Source of the DNA: JABDMH01 sp965223165 | GTDB lineage: Bacteria > Bacteroidota > Bacteroidia > Chitinophagales > Saprospiraceae | NCBI GenBank assembly: GCA_965223165.1 | Contig: CBDCVQ010000009.1 | Coordinates: 372,001-436,000, forward strand | DNA length: 64,000 nt | Direction of reading: 5' to 3' | Shown here: positions 26,366 through 35,553 of the stretch, piece after piece | Numbering within the stretch: position 1 is the stretch's first letter | How the letters are laid out: each line of letters begins with the position of its first letter | Notes under the pieces: model-generated | What the model saw: the letters and a program-made list of their open reading frames with translations, nothing else | What the model was told of the DNA's origin: nothing | The model's database searches: none | Translations under genes and position numbers: made by a program

Positions 26366-27769
26366 ATGATTATGAAGCACACACATATCGAAACTAGAAT
26401 TGGAAAGAGGCAGCAAAGGAGCCATCGCCAGGATGTTGGCAGTATTGCAGTGACTTTGTGTAGTGACCACGTTTCCGCTTCAGAAGAAGCAAAGAAAACC
26501 TTCCTTCATCTCTTGCGGCACTTGGATCTTGGCCTGCGACCCGTTGGAGTTGAAGAACATCATAGCCATCAATCGACATCCAGTGATAATAAGGGAGAAG
26601 CTGATGGCGGGTTCGGACGATCAAATGCTTTTATCAGCACCGGGGTAACCCTTAAGGCGGCAGGTCGCAAAACCGAAATATTGAGGTCTCAGCCCATGGT
26701 AGAGTCAGCCTACTATATCCCTTCAGCCATTCCCGCTCACGCACCAGCAACTAGTACCGAAACTACTGGTCTGGTTGAAGGTCGCATGGCTTCCGATATC
26801 GGTCTAAGTGCTTGTAGATCACTCCGAGGTGGCGACGGCGTAGGCGTGAGAATAGCAGACTGCGAATACGGCTGGCTCCACTCAAGCGATCAATACCCAG
26901 GACTGTCGCCGGTCCTTGGCACAGAAGAAGCATCCGAGGCCGTGAAGTATCATGGTTCGGCAGTGCTTGCCTTACTGCTTGGACTACGGCCACTGCAGCA
27001 CGGAGGCATTTGTGAAGCCAGCGATGTACTTCGAGTCTCTCTGCGTTCGGACTCTGCCTCCATGATCCGGCAAGCAAGCAAACGCTTGCGTAAAGGAGAC
27101 ATTCTGCTGATCGAGTCACAGAGGCCCGGACCGCTGTTCCAGTATCAGGGAGATGAACTACAAAGGGGATACATACCTATAGAATGGTGGCCACTAGACT
27201 TTGCCGCCATAAGAGACGCCACAGAAGAGGGCATCATAGTTGTTGCTGCAGCAGGCAACGGATGTCAAAACCTGGACGATATTCTCTACGACCACGGATC
27301 TGACTTTGGAAGGGATTGGAGTAATTCCTTTCGTAGAGGTGAAAGGGATTCCGGTGCAATCCTCGTAGGTGCCGGTGGTGCCCCCGGGAGTGTTCATGGA
27401 CACCGGGTCCATATACCCTATTCAAACTATGGGTCCAGTTGTGACGTGCAGGGTTGGGGGGACTGTCTCTTTATTCGACAAGCAGATCAAGATGCAAACC
27501 CCCAGGACATAGGGTTCTACAATTACTTGACCCGGACCTTCGGTGGCACATCTTCTGCTGCTGCTATGGTGGCTGGAGCAATTGCCTGCCTGCAAGGTGT
27601 TTGCTTACAGCTCTTCCGTGAATCTCTATCACCACTGCAACTTAGAACTGCATTAAGAAAAACAGGTAAATGCCAACGCTACTTGAGGTCCTATAACGGA
27701 CCTAGGAATATTGGATCCTTGATTGATCTGGAGCAACTAACAGAAGATCTGGGAATACAAGACAACTGA
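26366..27769 (+). CDS. Subtilisin-like (S8) serine protease
   Basis: The 467-residue protein has a complete S8 catalytic set: RIADCEYGW (Asp165), YHGSAVLALL (His196), VVAAAGNGCQN (oxyanion Asn298) and FGGTSSAAAMVAGA (Ser396). The first 150 residues are low-similarity and may be a prodomain or partner-binding region. There is no signal peptide. It follows the sigma/anti-sigma pair by 66 bases on the same strand. It is more conserved around the active site than the subtilase at 21358-22335. Confidence 0.82.
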   Translation: MIMKHTHIETRIGKRQQRSHRQDVGSIAVTLCSDHVSASEEAKKTFLHLLRHLDLGLRPVGVEEHHSHQSTSSDNKGEADGGFGRSNAFISTGVTLKAAGRKTEILRSQPMVESAYYIPSAIPAHAPATSTETTGLVEGRMASDIGLSACRSLRGGDGVGVRIADCEYGWLHSSDQYPGLSPVLGTEEASEAVKYHGSAVLALLLGLRPLQHGGICEASDVLRVSLRSDSASMIRQASKRLRKGDILLIESQRPGPLFQYQGDELQRGYIPIEWWPLDFAAIRDATEEGIIVVAAAGNGCQNLDDILYDHGSDFGRDWSNSFRRGERDSGAILVGAGGAPGSVHGHRVHIPYSNYGSSCDVQGWGDCLFIRQADQDANPQDIGFYNYLTRTFGGTSSAAAMVAGAIACLQGVCLQLFRESLSPLQLRTALRKTGKCQRYLRSYNGPRNIGSLIDLEQLTEDLGIQDN

Positions 27770-27810
27770 TTAATAAATCCATTCACAAATAACATCTAAA
27801 TCAGCTTCTC

Positions 27811-28455
27811 ATGACTAAGACGCTCAAACAACCTACCTTCACAGGTAACATCAGCAAGACGGACCAAAGTCAAGCCGACATCGACTATGAACTAGTTAGA
27901 TTCCACCTTAAGAGCCCAGGTAGTGAGCAATTAATTGGTACCTTCCATTGCTTTGTGGGTTCGAAACTGGCCGAACAGATTAACGACAACACCCTGTCGC
28001 ATCCCGCTACCATCGAAGCTTGTGTTTTCACACCTCCCGTCTTGCCTGGCAAAGCACCCTTCATCCAAACACTGATGCTCGCTCGAAAACCGCCAAATCC
28101 TCAAGGTGCACCACTTGTGACAGTTGGCCCACATGGCTGGTCTAAGACGCAGAACTTCTTTAAGCGCACCTACAAAGAAAACGGAAACTCCAATGTAAAA
28201 TTGGCTCACTACAAAGAGGGTTATTTATGCTACACTCCCTTCATCCTTAACACGGGAGAGATTATCTACTTAGAGCATGATGATCCCTCAATTAATACCA
28301 TCTGGGCTCAGGATTTTTGGGCCAAGAATCACGAAATTGCCATCAGAGGTCCGATCACCTACAATCCTAATTTGGAGGTATTCACATGCAGTGCCCTCGA
28401 CATCGTGGAAGACTTGGGGAGCGGTAAGAAGCGTAAGGTGGGGGGGTACCCATGA
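27811..28455 (+). CDS. Hypothetical protein (214 aa)
   Basis: I do not recognise this protein. It is soluble, without signal peptide or membrane helix, rich in short strands and aromatic residues (IGTFHCFVGSKLAEQI, VTVGPHGWSKTQNFFKRTY). It begins 41 bases after the S8 protease and ends exactly against the convergent CHAT gene: its TGA occupies 28453-28455 and the opposing stop 28456-28458. It may be an effector or substrate of the neighbouring protease, but only position suggests this. Confidence 0.6.
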   Translation: MTKTLKQPTFTGNISKTDQSQADIDYELVRFHLKSPGSEQLIGTFHCFVGSKLAEQINDNTLSHPATIEACVFTPPVLPGKAPFIQTLMLARKPPNPQGAPLVTVGPHGWSKTQNFFKRTYKENGNSNVKLAHYKEGYLCYTPFILNTGEIIYLEHDDPSINTIWAQDFWAKNHEIAIRGPITYNPNLEVFTCSALDIVEDLGSGKKRKVGGYP

Positions 28456-31254
28456 TTAGCCCACATGTATGAAGAACGAGCCCAGGTCCGAAGATGTCAT
28501 GCGAGATTCGGTTTCACGCAGCAACTTCAACCTGGTCTTTTTGGCCTCCCACAGGCTGCTTCGCAAACCTCTGGTAGGTAAAGAACGGTAGAAATGGTGA
28601 ATCACATCGCGGGCCACTCTGTCCTCGATAGGTACTTGGGTCGCTACTACGAGAGGCACACCTGCAAAATGGAAGTAATTGGCAAGACTGCTTACTCCAC
28701 CTGGGACCAATACACCGCCGGCAGTGGTACAACTGGACAGTACTAATAAGGAGGATCGAATGTTGAGAGCAAATATCTCATGTCCATATATGCTTTCAGA
28801 TGAGCCTCCCGGCTGATTCATCAAAAATCTCAACCGGAGTCTTTCCTCCGGATCGAAGTATGCATGTGTGGCCAAGTGGATAATATCATAACGCCCCTGG
28901 AGCTCCTCGAGTAGATCTTGGCGATGATGACTAAATCCGTGCCAGGTCACCACCCGATTCCGTCCAAAAACATCTTCCAGATCAACAAGCTCCTGATAGG
29001 ACTGCGGAAGCTCCAGAAATGGGAGACTGTGTTGAATACCTGCTTGAGAGATAGACTCTTTGTCACTGAAAGCGTATCCAAATATGTTGTGAGCCTTCCA
29101 ATCTTTCTGTGCGAGCAATTGAATTTCACGCACAAGTCCTTTCAAAGAGCGAGCTAGAACAACGTTATAGTTGTCGATCAGGAATGGAGCATCCTTCACC
29201 GCCCTTCGGCCAGCCGAATCCGAGAGTTGGTTGGTCACCAGGTAGTCGAAAGGTATTAATTCAAAGTGTGAATCTGGAATGATAATAAGATTCTTGTGCG
29301 AATCACTGTGGAGATCGGAAAATAATATCTCATACACCTCTGAGGCAGCCCTCAAATACTGGGGATCAAGCGTGCCATTTCGAGCAAAGCGGTCTCTGAT
29401 AACATCAAGAGATTCTGCGACTTCACGGTACGGCAAAAGTCTGAGATCAGTGGCCTCTCCATCGAACGTGATCATGCAAATGTCATCTCTGATTTTATCT
29501 AACATCTGGATGCGCGAGTCCAAGTAGTTGCAAGCAACCTGAATCTCCTCTAGCGAAGGGATAGCATCTCGAAGCTGCCGAAAATATTGGGACCTTGCCA
29601 GAACTATTTCCTCGTTATGGCCTGTGAGACTGTTCTGTTGTATTCTTGAATCTTTATCATTCCTCTCCCCCAACTGCTGCAGCCTTTGGCCTTCTAATAA
29701 ACTTCTATACTCCATTTCCTCCTTGATGATATCAGACTTGACACCCTCGTATCTTTTGAGATCCAGAACTTCACCGCATAGAAATAGATCCCTTTTTCTC
29801 TCGAGAAAATGACAGACATCGTCAAGTACTCTGCTGCTACCAAGCTTTCTGAAGAGGTCAACACTGGCTTTGGTGGCAGCATTATACACTTCCTCACTTT
29901 CAGCTCCCAGTGCAATAAAGGCGTCGTGATCGTAGGTGACAATCTGGTCGTGAAGAATCGAATCGATGAGTAAGTAGGTGGATTGGGCCATTTTGAGATA
30001 CCGGACATCCGCATTTTGCTCATACAATTTTTGATATGCCCTGGCTATAATGGCCAAAGATTTAAAAGAATAGGGCAGAGTCGGCAACAATGTTTCGACG
30101 AAATCTTTATTCTCAGGTATGGTGTCAAATAAACATCTAAAGGCCAGATAGCTATCCCGTATACTTGCCACTGTCTTCTCAAACTGCCCTATGTTCTCAT
30201 AACAGTGTGAGAGCGTATGCATCACTGCCTCATATCTTTGAATATCCATCGGGATTTGGTCCTCGTAGAATCTGCCTGCCAACTCAAGACGTGCAGCTGC
30301 CTCTCGATAGTTTTCTTCGCCTAGCAGACAGTAACCTATCAACCTATTCATATTCACATGGTCAGTACCACTTTGATCTATTAGTTGAGTCAATTCTGTT
30401 AGTTCGACCAAAGTATCTTTAGAATTTTGGTAGTAACCCTTGGTCAAGCAAAATTCGGCCAGCGCCTCTTGCAATATCTTGCCACCAATCCCTTCTGAGC
30501 GGGCGATAGATGCCACATGAAACTCATGTGAACGCTTGAAATCACCAAGAAAACGGTAGGTCATGGCTAGATAAGTATATAGGCGACTTAGCTCGGTGGG
30601 TGTGCGAAATCTCTTGTATCTAAATGACTCCACCAGATCTTCCAGAGTAACTTTGGCTTGCTCATACTCCCTGTCAAATAAATTGATCTGGACCAACTGG
30701 ATTGTTGCCAGATAGGTAAGGAAATTGGGGCCATCAGCCGACACCTTTAGCACACCCTCATAATATTCCTTTGCCAAGGCCGTATTTAAGCAGATCCACC
30801 GATAGTAGTTGCCCATCAGAAGAGAAGCGAAAGCTTGAGTACTGGGATTATCGGCGACGGAGTAAGAATCTACTAATGCAATTAGCTCATGGTTGTTCTG
30901 CTCAATAATACCACGAAAGGCCTGGACAAGAGTATACTGCCATGCTAAACTACCTGAGATAGAAATGTCACAATCTACACGGTCAAGCTCCGAAGAATAC
31001 TTGGTAAAATGTGAAGGATCAGATGTGACGATGGCATAGAATGATTTCTTGATATGGTACCGACATGGATCTAACCTCCCCAGGACCATGTCTCGCTCGA
31101 TCTTCGCTAACGCTGAATCGGGACCTTCCTGCCACCAAACAGTATCAATATCGTCCAGATCAACCGACGATTGTTCCAATAGGGAGCAAGCAGAAAATGC
31201 AAAAGTGCAAATGACAATAGGCAGAATTAGTTTTAGGCGTTTGGACCCGTTCAT
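28456..31254 (-). CDS. TPR-CHAT lipoprotein (surface or periplasmic CHAT protease)
   Basis: The 932-residue protein starts with a lipoprotein signal (LILPIVICTFAFSAC, lipobox Cys about 23), so it should be anchored to a membrane outside the cytoplasm. TPR-like helical repeats fill residues 60-500. The C-terminal CHAT domain has IIHLATHAYFDPEE (His about 797) and LLVLSSCTTAGGVLVPGG (Cys about 842), followed by VVATQVPIEDRVARDVI. TPR-CHAT architecture is widespread in Bacteroidota and cyanobacteria; the protease role is known from a few members, its substrate here is not. ATG 31254 overlaps the peroxidase stop (TGATG), so both are co-translated. The GTG one codon upstream is an alternative start. 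Confidence 0.85.
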   Translation of the reverse strand: MNGSKRLKLILPIVICTFAFSACSLLEQSSVDLDDIDTVWWQEGPDSALAKIERDMVLGRLDPCRYHIKKSFYAIVTSDPSHFTKYSSELDRVDCDISISGSLAWQYTLVQAFRGIIEQNNHELIALVDSYSVADNPSTQAFASLLMGNYYRWICLNTALAKEYYEGVLKVSADGPNFLTYLATIQLVQINLFDREYEQAKVTLEDLVESFRYKRFRTPTELSRLYTYLAMTYRFLGDFKRSHEFHVASIARSEGIGGKILQEALAEFCLTKGYYQNSKDTLVELTELTQLIDQSGTDHVNMNRLIGYCLLGEENYREAAARLELAGRFYEDQIPMDIQRYEAVMHTLSHCYENIGQFEKTVASIRDSYLAFRCLFDTIPENKDFVETLLPTLPYSFKSLAIIARAYQKLYEQNADVRYLKMAQSTYLLIDSILHDQIVTYDHDAFIALGAESEEVYNAATKASVDLFRKLGSSRVLDDVCHFLERKRDLFLCGEVLDLKRYEGVKSDIIKEEMEYRSLLEGQRLQQLGERNDKDSRIQQNSLTGHNEEIVLARSQYFRQLRDAIPSLEEIQVACNYLDSRIQMLDKIRDDICMITFDGEATDLRLLPYREVAESLDVIRDRFARNGTLDPQYLRAASEVYEILFSDLHSDSHKNLIIIPDSHFELIPFDYLVTNQLSDSAGRRAVKDAPFLIDNYNVVLARSLKGLVREIQLLAQKDWKAHNIFGYAFSDKESISQAGIQHSLPFLELPQSYQELVDLEDVFGRNRVVTWHGFSHHRQDLLEELQGRYDIIHLATHAYFDPEERLRLRFLMNQPGGSSESIYGHEIFALNIRSSLLVLSSCTTAGGVLVPGGVSSLANYFHFAGVPLVVATQVPIEDRVARDVIHHFYRSLPTRGLRSSLWEAKKTRLKLLRETESRMTSSDLGSFFIHVG

Positions 31255-32552
31255 CACTCATCTACAAAATTAACAAGGTCGATCATCGTAAATTCATCCT
31301 TGTGCTTTCGGGACAAAGTTGGTGTCCAGTCTGGTTTTTGGCTAAGGATGGACTCAGGATCATGCAGCAGAAGGCCATTAAATACCTCTGCAACAATCCA
31401 AGATGCAGTAGGCCCCAACCGAGTTCCATGGTGCACTCTCTCAGCTTCCCATAAGCAATAGTACCAGAGAGGTGTGTGGTCATTATTGGACAACTTCCAT
31501 CTAGGAGTTTCAACAGCTTCGAGAGAAATACCAGGAAATTTGTTGATCTCTTTCACGGCCTCTTGTCCTGACGGTAGATCAAAAAAGTAACCTCTTCGGA
31601 GATTCCGTAGAGGTAGAGACCGAAAGGTGGTTGCACCCGGTAAATCGAATAGACTCCCAGCTATCTTAGTGTTGATCAAAGAAGCCGCCATCGGTGAGGT
31701 TTGTTCAGATATGTCAAAATAATACTTCCAATCTACCTTTAGGTATGGTTGCATGGGCATGTTCCCACGTACACGCATGAGATTGACACCCTCGACTTCA
31801 TCATTAAGCCTCACCATTGATCTAATGGCAGAATGGCCAAATCGATAGGCTGCCACCGAAAACTCCACGGGAATCTTCGGCTCCTTAAACTTTGCGTACA
31901 GTCGTGGTTGCTCATTCAAAACTGAAGAGAGTACACCATTATCCAGGATTTTGGGTAGGAAGTCATTTAAGACGATACTCTGATAATGCTGCGTAACCAG
32001 CCTCCGGGCATCGTCAAATCGTTTTAGAGTAGAATCCTTCTTGGAGGTATGATACCGATATACTTTGTTATGAAATTTCATAAACAAAAGGTGCATTTGT
32101 GCGATGATTTGGTGCTCATCATTTCGAGGATCACCAATGATGGCCTGCTTCCAACGATTTCTAGGTAGATCATTTGGATCTCCAAAGCTGTCTTCGCCCA
32201 GGATGAATTCACCTGTTGTTCCACCGCGTTCCCTTTTGTAAAGCCAGGGACTTACCCGGGGGCCATGTGCATACATACTATCCAAATCCAGGGCAGGTGA
32301 ACGAAAATTCACGATTTTCTCAGGGAAGTTGGTCCTTTCTAAAGATGAATAGGCATCAAATGTTATGTCATGATCCACAAACTGTCCTAAAAAAACATAT
32401 CCAAGGTCTAGTTTAGGGTGATATTCCTCTCCTTTATCGACCATTTGACCTGCCAATTCTGAGTTGTCTCCTTTGAGTGAGCCCAACTCATCCAATCTTC
32501 TGAGATCAAAGTCCTCACTGGTCTTGTGAAATAATCTGTCAAATGTGTTCAT
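31254..32552 (-). CDS. Animal-type heme peroxidase (second copy)
   Basis: The 432-residue peroxidase-cyclooxygenase family protein has distal motif FLGQFVDHDITF with both Asp and distal His, DPRNDEHQ with catalytic Arg and heme-linking Glu, and proximal AAYRFGHSAIR. Unlike the copy at 930-2273 it keeps the Asp that forms the second heme ester, so it is the better candidate for a fully heme-bound enzyme. There is no signal peptide. It is translationally coupled to the TPR-CHAT lipoprotein gene. The start at ATG 32552 is used; a TTG two codons upstream is less likely. Confidence 0.88.
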   Translation of the reverse strand: MNTFDRLFHKTSEDFDLRRLDELGSLKGDNSELAGQMVDKGEEYHPKLDLGYVFLGQFVDHDITFDAYSSLERTNFPEKIVNFRSPALDLDSMYAHGPRVSPWLYKRERGGTTGEFILGEDSFGDPNDLPRNRWKQAIIGDPRNDEHQIIAQMHLLFMKFHNKVYRYHTSKKDSTLKRFDDARRLVTQHYQSIVLNDFLPKILDNGVLSSVLNEQPRLYAKFKEPKIPVEFSVAAYRFGHSAIRSMVRLNDEVEGVNLMRVRGNMPMQPYLKVDWKYYFDISEQTSPMAASLINTKIAGSLFDLPGATTFRSLPLRNLRRGYFFDLPSGQEAVKEINKFPGISLEAVETPRWKLSNNDHTPLWYYCLWEAERVHHGTRLGPTASWIVAEVFNGLLLHDPESILSQKPDWTPTLSRKHKDEFTMIDLVNFVDE

Positions 32553-32558
32553 GCTCAA

Positions 32559-32932
32559 GAGTGTTTGTTAAAATAAGGAAAATGCGAATGCAGCCATTAA
32601 GTGCCAGCAGATCATATACACTACTACGGTTGAAGCCCGAAAAGATCAGTGCACCTCGCGCCGATACCTACCACCGGAGACCGACCGGGTACTTGTTTCT
32701 TTGGTGTTGTATGATGAGGTTGGACTCCTTGAGACCCTGACTTCTTAGTGTTAATGACTTAGAAAGCGGTAGGTAACCCTGTCGCCTGCGACAATTATGA
32801 CGTGTCAAGGGCCAAGTTGTTTTATCCCATGGGCAGACGAGAGATCGAGGACTCGAGGGAAGTAATAGAGAGGATCACAACGATCTGGTATGGCTCAAAG
32901 GCATAGCAGATACCACGGACCCAGACAGTTTC
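32559..32932. other. Intergenic region upstream of the second peroxidase
   Basis: No gene is seen in these 374 bases. A short hairpin GTCGCCTGCGAC lies near 32780. The minus-strand promoter for the peroxidase/CHAT pair must lie here. Confidence 0.4.
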
Positions 32933-33430
32933 TCAATGCACAAATCCCCCAGTCCTCAACTTGGGCACAATCGACTCCTTGTCCGATCCGAACACATTTA
33001 CTAAAGGTTGAAATAACTCCACAAATTTGCGGTGCTCAATCCGATCGCTACCCTCTACCAGCTTAGAGATGTCGTCGGTAATCTCATAGTTGATTTTGTT
33101 GCCCAAAATGGTAGAGGCACTTTCATGAATATACTTGCCCAATTGATTCAAGAGGAATAAACGATCATACTTTCCAGACTGGACAAAAGGATTTTTGCCC
33201 TGGTCATCGAAGCTGCGATGCTCGTAGTAGATAGTGTCATCCACTAGCGACATCTCAATCTCACCATGATGGTAGGGACCATAGCACCCCTCAAAGGTGT
33301 AAGTCAAGGTAATTTGATCGCCATTCTCAAGCAAATCGATCCGATCTCGCAGATCGTCTAGGATAGTGCCTGCGATGACGCTACCAGCTATTGATATCAA
33401 AACACTCTGTAGGAGTAACTTTCTAAACAT
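32933..33430 (-). CDS. Exported hypothetical protein (165 aa)
   Basis: The start at 33430 gives MFRKLLLQSVLISIAGSVIAG, a clear Sec signal peptide; a longer frame starting at 33469 adds an unneeded leader. The mature part is a small mixed alpha/beta domain (TYTFEGCYGPYHHGEIEM) with one cysteine and several histidines. I know no family. It stands alone, downstream of the oxidoreductase gene on the same strand. Confidence 0.6.
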   Translation of the reverse strand: MFRKLLLQSVLISIAGSVIAGTILDDLRDRIDLLENGDQITLTYTFEGCYGPYHHGEIEMSLVDDTIYYEHRSFDDQGKNPFVQSGKYDRLFLLNQLGKYIHESASTILGNKINYEITDDISKLVEGSDRIEHRKFVELFQPLVNVFGSDKESIVPKLRTGGFVH

Positions 33431-33525
33431 ATGCCGTAACTTATCCACCCGTAGGACGTATGTAAGCACGGGAATGCATAAAAGTCACGGGTTAATCTCT
33501 TGTTAATCTTCAGCCCGCCATCCCA

Positions 33526-34548
33526 TCACACTTCCACCACCACCTTCCCCATCGTCTTCCCACCCAGCAGCAACCGCACCGCCTCGGGCAACTCGGCAAA
33601 CGCCACCCGATGGCCCACATGGGGCCGTCCGATGTCGTACTGCTGGAGGTCGGCGAGTAGGGTGTGCATCTTTTCCACCTGGCTGTAGAGCCAGATGAGG
33701 TTAAAGCCCATGAGCGCGCGGTTTTTGTTGGGGAGCGTGAGGGGGTCGATCTTGGGTCGACGCCAATATTTGAGAGCCATTTTCAGATAATTTGGTTTGT
33801 TTCCGGGCGAGGCGTATTGGGCGGAGCCGTAGACGACCATCCGACCTTCGGGTGCGATCAGGCTGAAGCCGTCTTGCAGGATGTGGCCGCCGATGCACTC
33901 GAGGACAAGCATCAAGGGGCGATCCTCAAAGGCGGCTTTGAGATCGGTGCGGAAGTCCTTACTGCGGACGATGACCCGATCGTAGCCCTCTTGGCGCATG
34001 AAGTCTACCTTGCCTTCCGAGCCGGTGGAACCGATGGTGAACGCACCCGCCGCCTTGGCGAGGCGATTGGCGAAGATGCCGACGCCCCCTGCACCGCTAT
34101 GGATCAGGGTGGCATATCCAGATTGGAGATTGCCCAGGTTAAAGAGGGCGTAGTAGGCGGTGAGGACCTGCACCAGGTAGGCGGCACCCTCGGCAAAAGA
34201 CCAGCCATCCGGCAGCAGGACCACATACCGATGGTCAATGTTGAGGTGGTCGGCATAGCCCCCAAAGCGGGTAATGCCCATGACCTGATCGCCAACATTG
34301 AAGCTTTCGACATCCACACCGATCTTCTCCACCACGCCGGCATACTCCAAGCCGGGTACAAATTCGCCCTTTGGAGTCGCGCTGTAGAGGCCCCAGATGG
34401 CGAAGATGTCGGCAAAGTTGAGCCCGATGGCGTGCACCTTGATCTGCACCTCTCCCCTACCGGGATCTGCCAGCAGCTCTTCCGCTCGATGGAGGTTTTG
34501 GATGTTGCCGGCCTTTAGTTTCCAGGCGGTGCGCTTGGTCTGGGACAT
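33526..34548 (-). CDS. MDR-family zinc-independent alcohol dehydrogenase / quinone oxidoreductase
   Basis: From ATG 34548 (MSQTKRTAWKL) the protein has 340 residues. The GroES-like N-terminal half (IGLNFADIFAIWGLYSATP, FVPGLEYAGVVEKIG) and the Rossmann motif HSGAGGVGIFANRLAKAAG identify it as a medium-chain reductase of the quinone-reductase/VAT-1 type. It lacks the cysteine cluster of zinc enzymes. It would use NADPH to reduce a quinone or enone. The frame stays open for about 114 further codons upstream, but that stretch is not protein-like and overlaps the neighbouring membrane-protein gene. Confidence 0.85.
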   Translation of the reverse strand: MSQTKRTAWKLKAGNIQNLHRAEELLADPGRGEVQIKVHAIGLNFADIFAIWGLYSATPKGEFVPGLEYAGVVEKIGVDVESFNVGDQVMGITRFGGYADHLNIDHRYVVLLPDGWSFAEGAAYLVQVLTAYYALFNLGNLQSGYATLIHSGAGGVGIFANRLAKAAGAFTIGSTGSEGKVDFMRQEGYDRVIVRSKDFRTDLKAAFEDRPLMLVLECIGGHILQDGFSLIAPEGRMVVYGSAQYASPGNKPNYLKMALKYWRRPKIDPLTLPNKNRALMGFNLIWLYSQVEKMHTLLADLQQYDIGRPHVGHRVAFAELPEAVRLLLGGKTMGKVVVEV

Positions 34549-34652
34549 GTACGATGTCGGTTGGATTCCTCTAAACTTAAGGAAAAGCAAGCTTTTTGTG
34601 CCGGAATTGTTGGGGCTTCCTGACCGATCAGGGCCACAGCGGAGAAGACAGC

Positions 34653-35435
34653 CTACCCCTCCAAGGCCTGCTCCTCCTCCAGCTCGGTCATCGTGATCGT
34701 CGCCGCCACTGCCCCGCTCATCGGGCCAAGGAAGGGACCGAGAAAGGGAATCAACATCAGCACATACATCACTAGCCCAATGGCCGTGGCCGCCCCTGGA
34801 AACTGCCGCGTATTGGCAAAACTGTCTCGAATGGACATATGATTGATCTCGTTGTGGTTGTCGATCAAGGCAAAACCAAGAAAGAAGCATTGAACGAGAA
34901 ACAAGACGACTACTTTGAGAAACCTCAGGCCGAGCTGGGACAAGATGATGCTGAGCACCAAAGACACAATCACCTCCATGATATAGGTAAAGACCGACAC
35001 TTTGATCATCCTAATCTGCGCATGGACAAACAAACCCGTCGTCAGTTTCTCCGTCTTGCCCTTGACGATCTCACCCGTACGCAGCGCAATGTGAAAGATC
35101 AGCAGCTCCATAATGATCAACACGACATACTTGTAGGCCCCGACAAAGAGAAATGTGTAACTGCTGGACATTACATCCCCTACCAATCCGGCCGCCTGCG
35201 CTCCCACTTCCAGGATGTCTCCCCCGTGGTATTCCCTCCACCACTCTCGCACGGTGCCCATCAGATGCAGACCAAACAGGATACCCACGGCAATGAGCGC
35301 CAAGGCCACCAGCTTGTGCTCGTAGAAGCCCCGCCACAACCGATGTTGACGGAAGAAAGCAGGAACCCCCCAGTAGTTGCGGATGGCAATGATGAAGTCG
35401 GAGATGAAGTCCCTGATGCCGGTGAGCAAATCCAT
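34653..35435 (-). CDS. Polytopic inner-membrane protein (EI24/CysZ-like)
   Basis: The 260-residue protein has about six hydrophobic helices (LVALALIAVGILFGLHLM, YKYVVLIIMELLIFHI, VIVSLVLSIILSQLGL, VVVLFLVQCFFLGFAL, TAIGLVMYVLMLIPFLGPF). The FLGPFLGPMSGAVAAT loop and DNHNEINHMSIRDSF segment recall the EI24/CysZ membrane family, but the match is only by eye. The gene precedes the oxidoreductase on the same strand with a 104-base gap. Function is not established. Confidence 0.55.
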   Translation of the reverse strand: MDLLTGIRDFISDFIIAIRNYWGVPAFFRQHRLWRGFYEHKLVALALIAVGILFGLHLMGTVREWWREYHGGDILEVGAQAAGLVGDVMSSSYTFLFVGAYKYVVLIIMELLIFHIALRTGEIVKGKTEKLTTGLFVHAQIRMIKVSVFTYIMEVIVSLVLSIILSQLGLRFLKVVVLFLVQCFFLGFALIDNHNEINHMSIRDSFANTRQFPGAATAIGLVMYVLMLIPFLGPFLGPMSGAVAATITMTELEEEQALEG

Positions 35436-35553
35436 CTATCGTGTTTGGTTGATCGGAGCCGAGTTTAGGTTTTTCTTAAGAACGGGTTGTTATATTTTCG
35501 ATGTAAAATTGCCTATTTTCTGCGAATCTTTACATCTGATAAAAATTTGTAAT

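Noticed and set aside
33664..34518. Long + strand ORF (284 codons) opposite the MDR oxidoreductase
   Set aside because: It mirrors a clearly coding frame and has no recognisable domain.
34549..34890. N-terminal extension of the MDR oxidoreductase
   Set aside because: The extra 114 codons are not protein-like and overlap the membrane-protein gene; ATG 34548 gives a normal-length enzyme.
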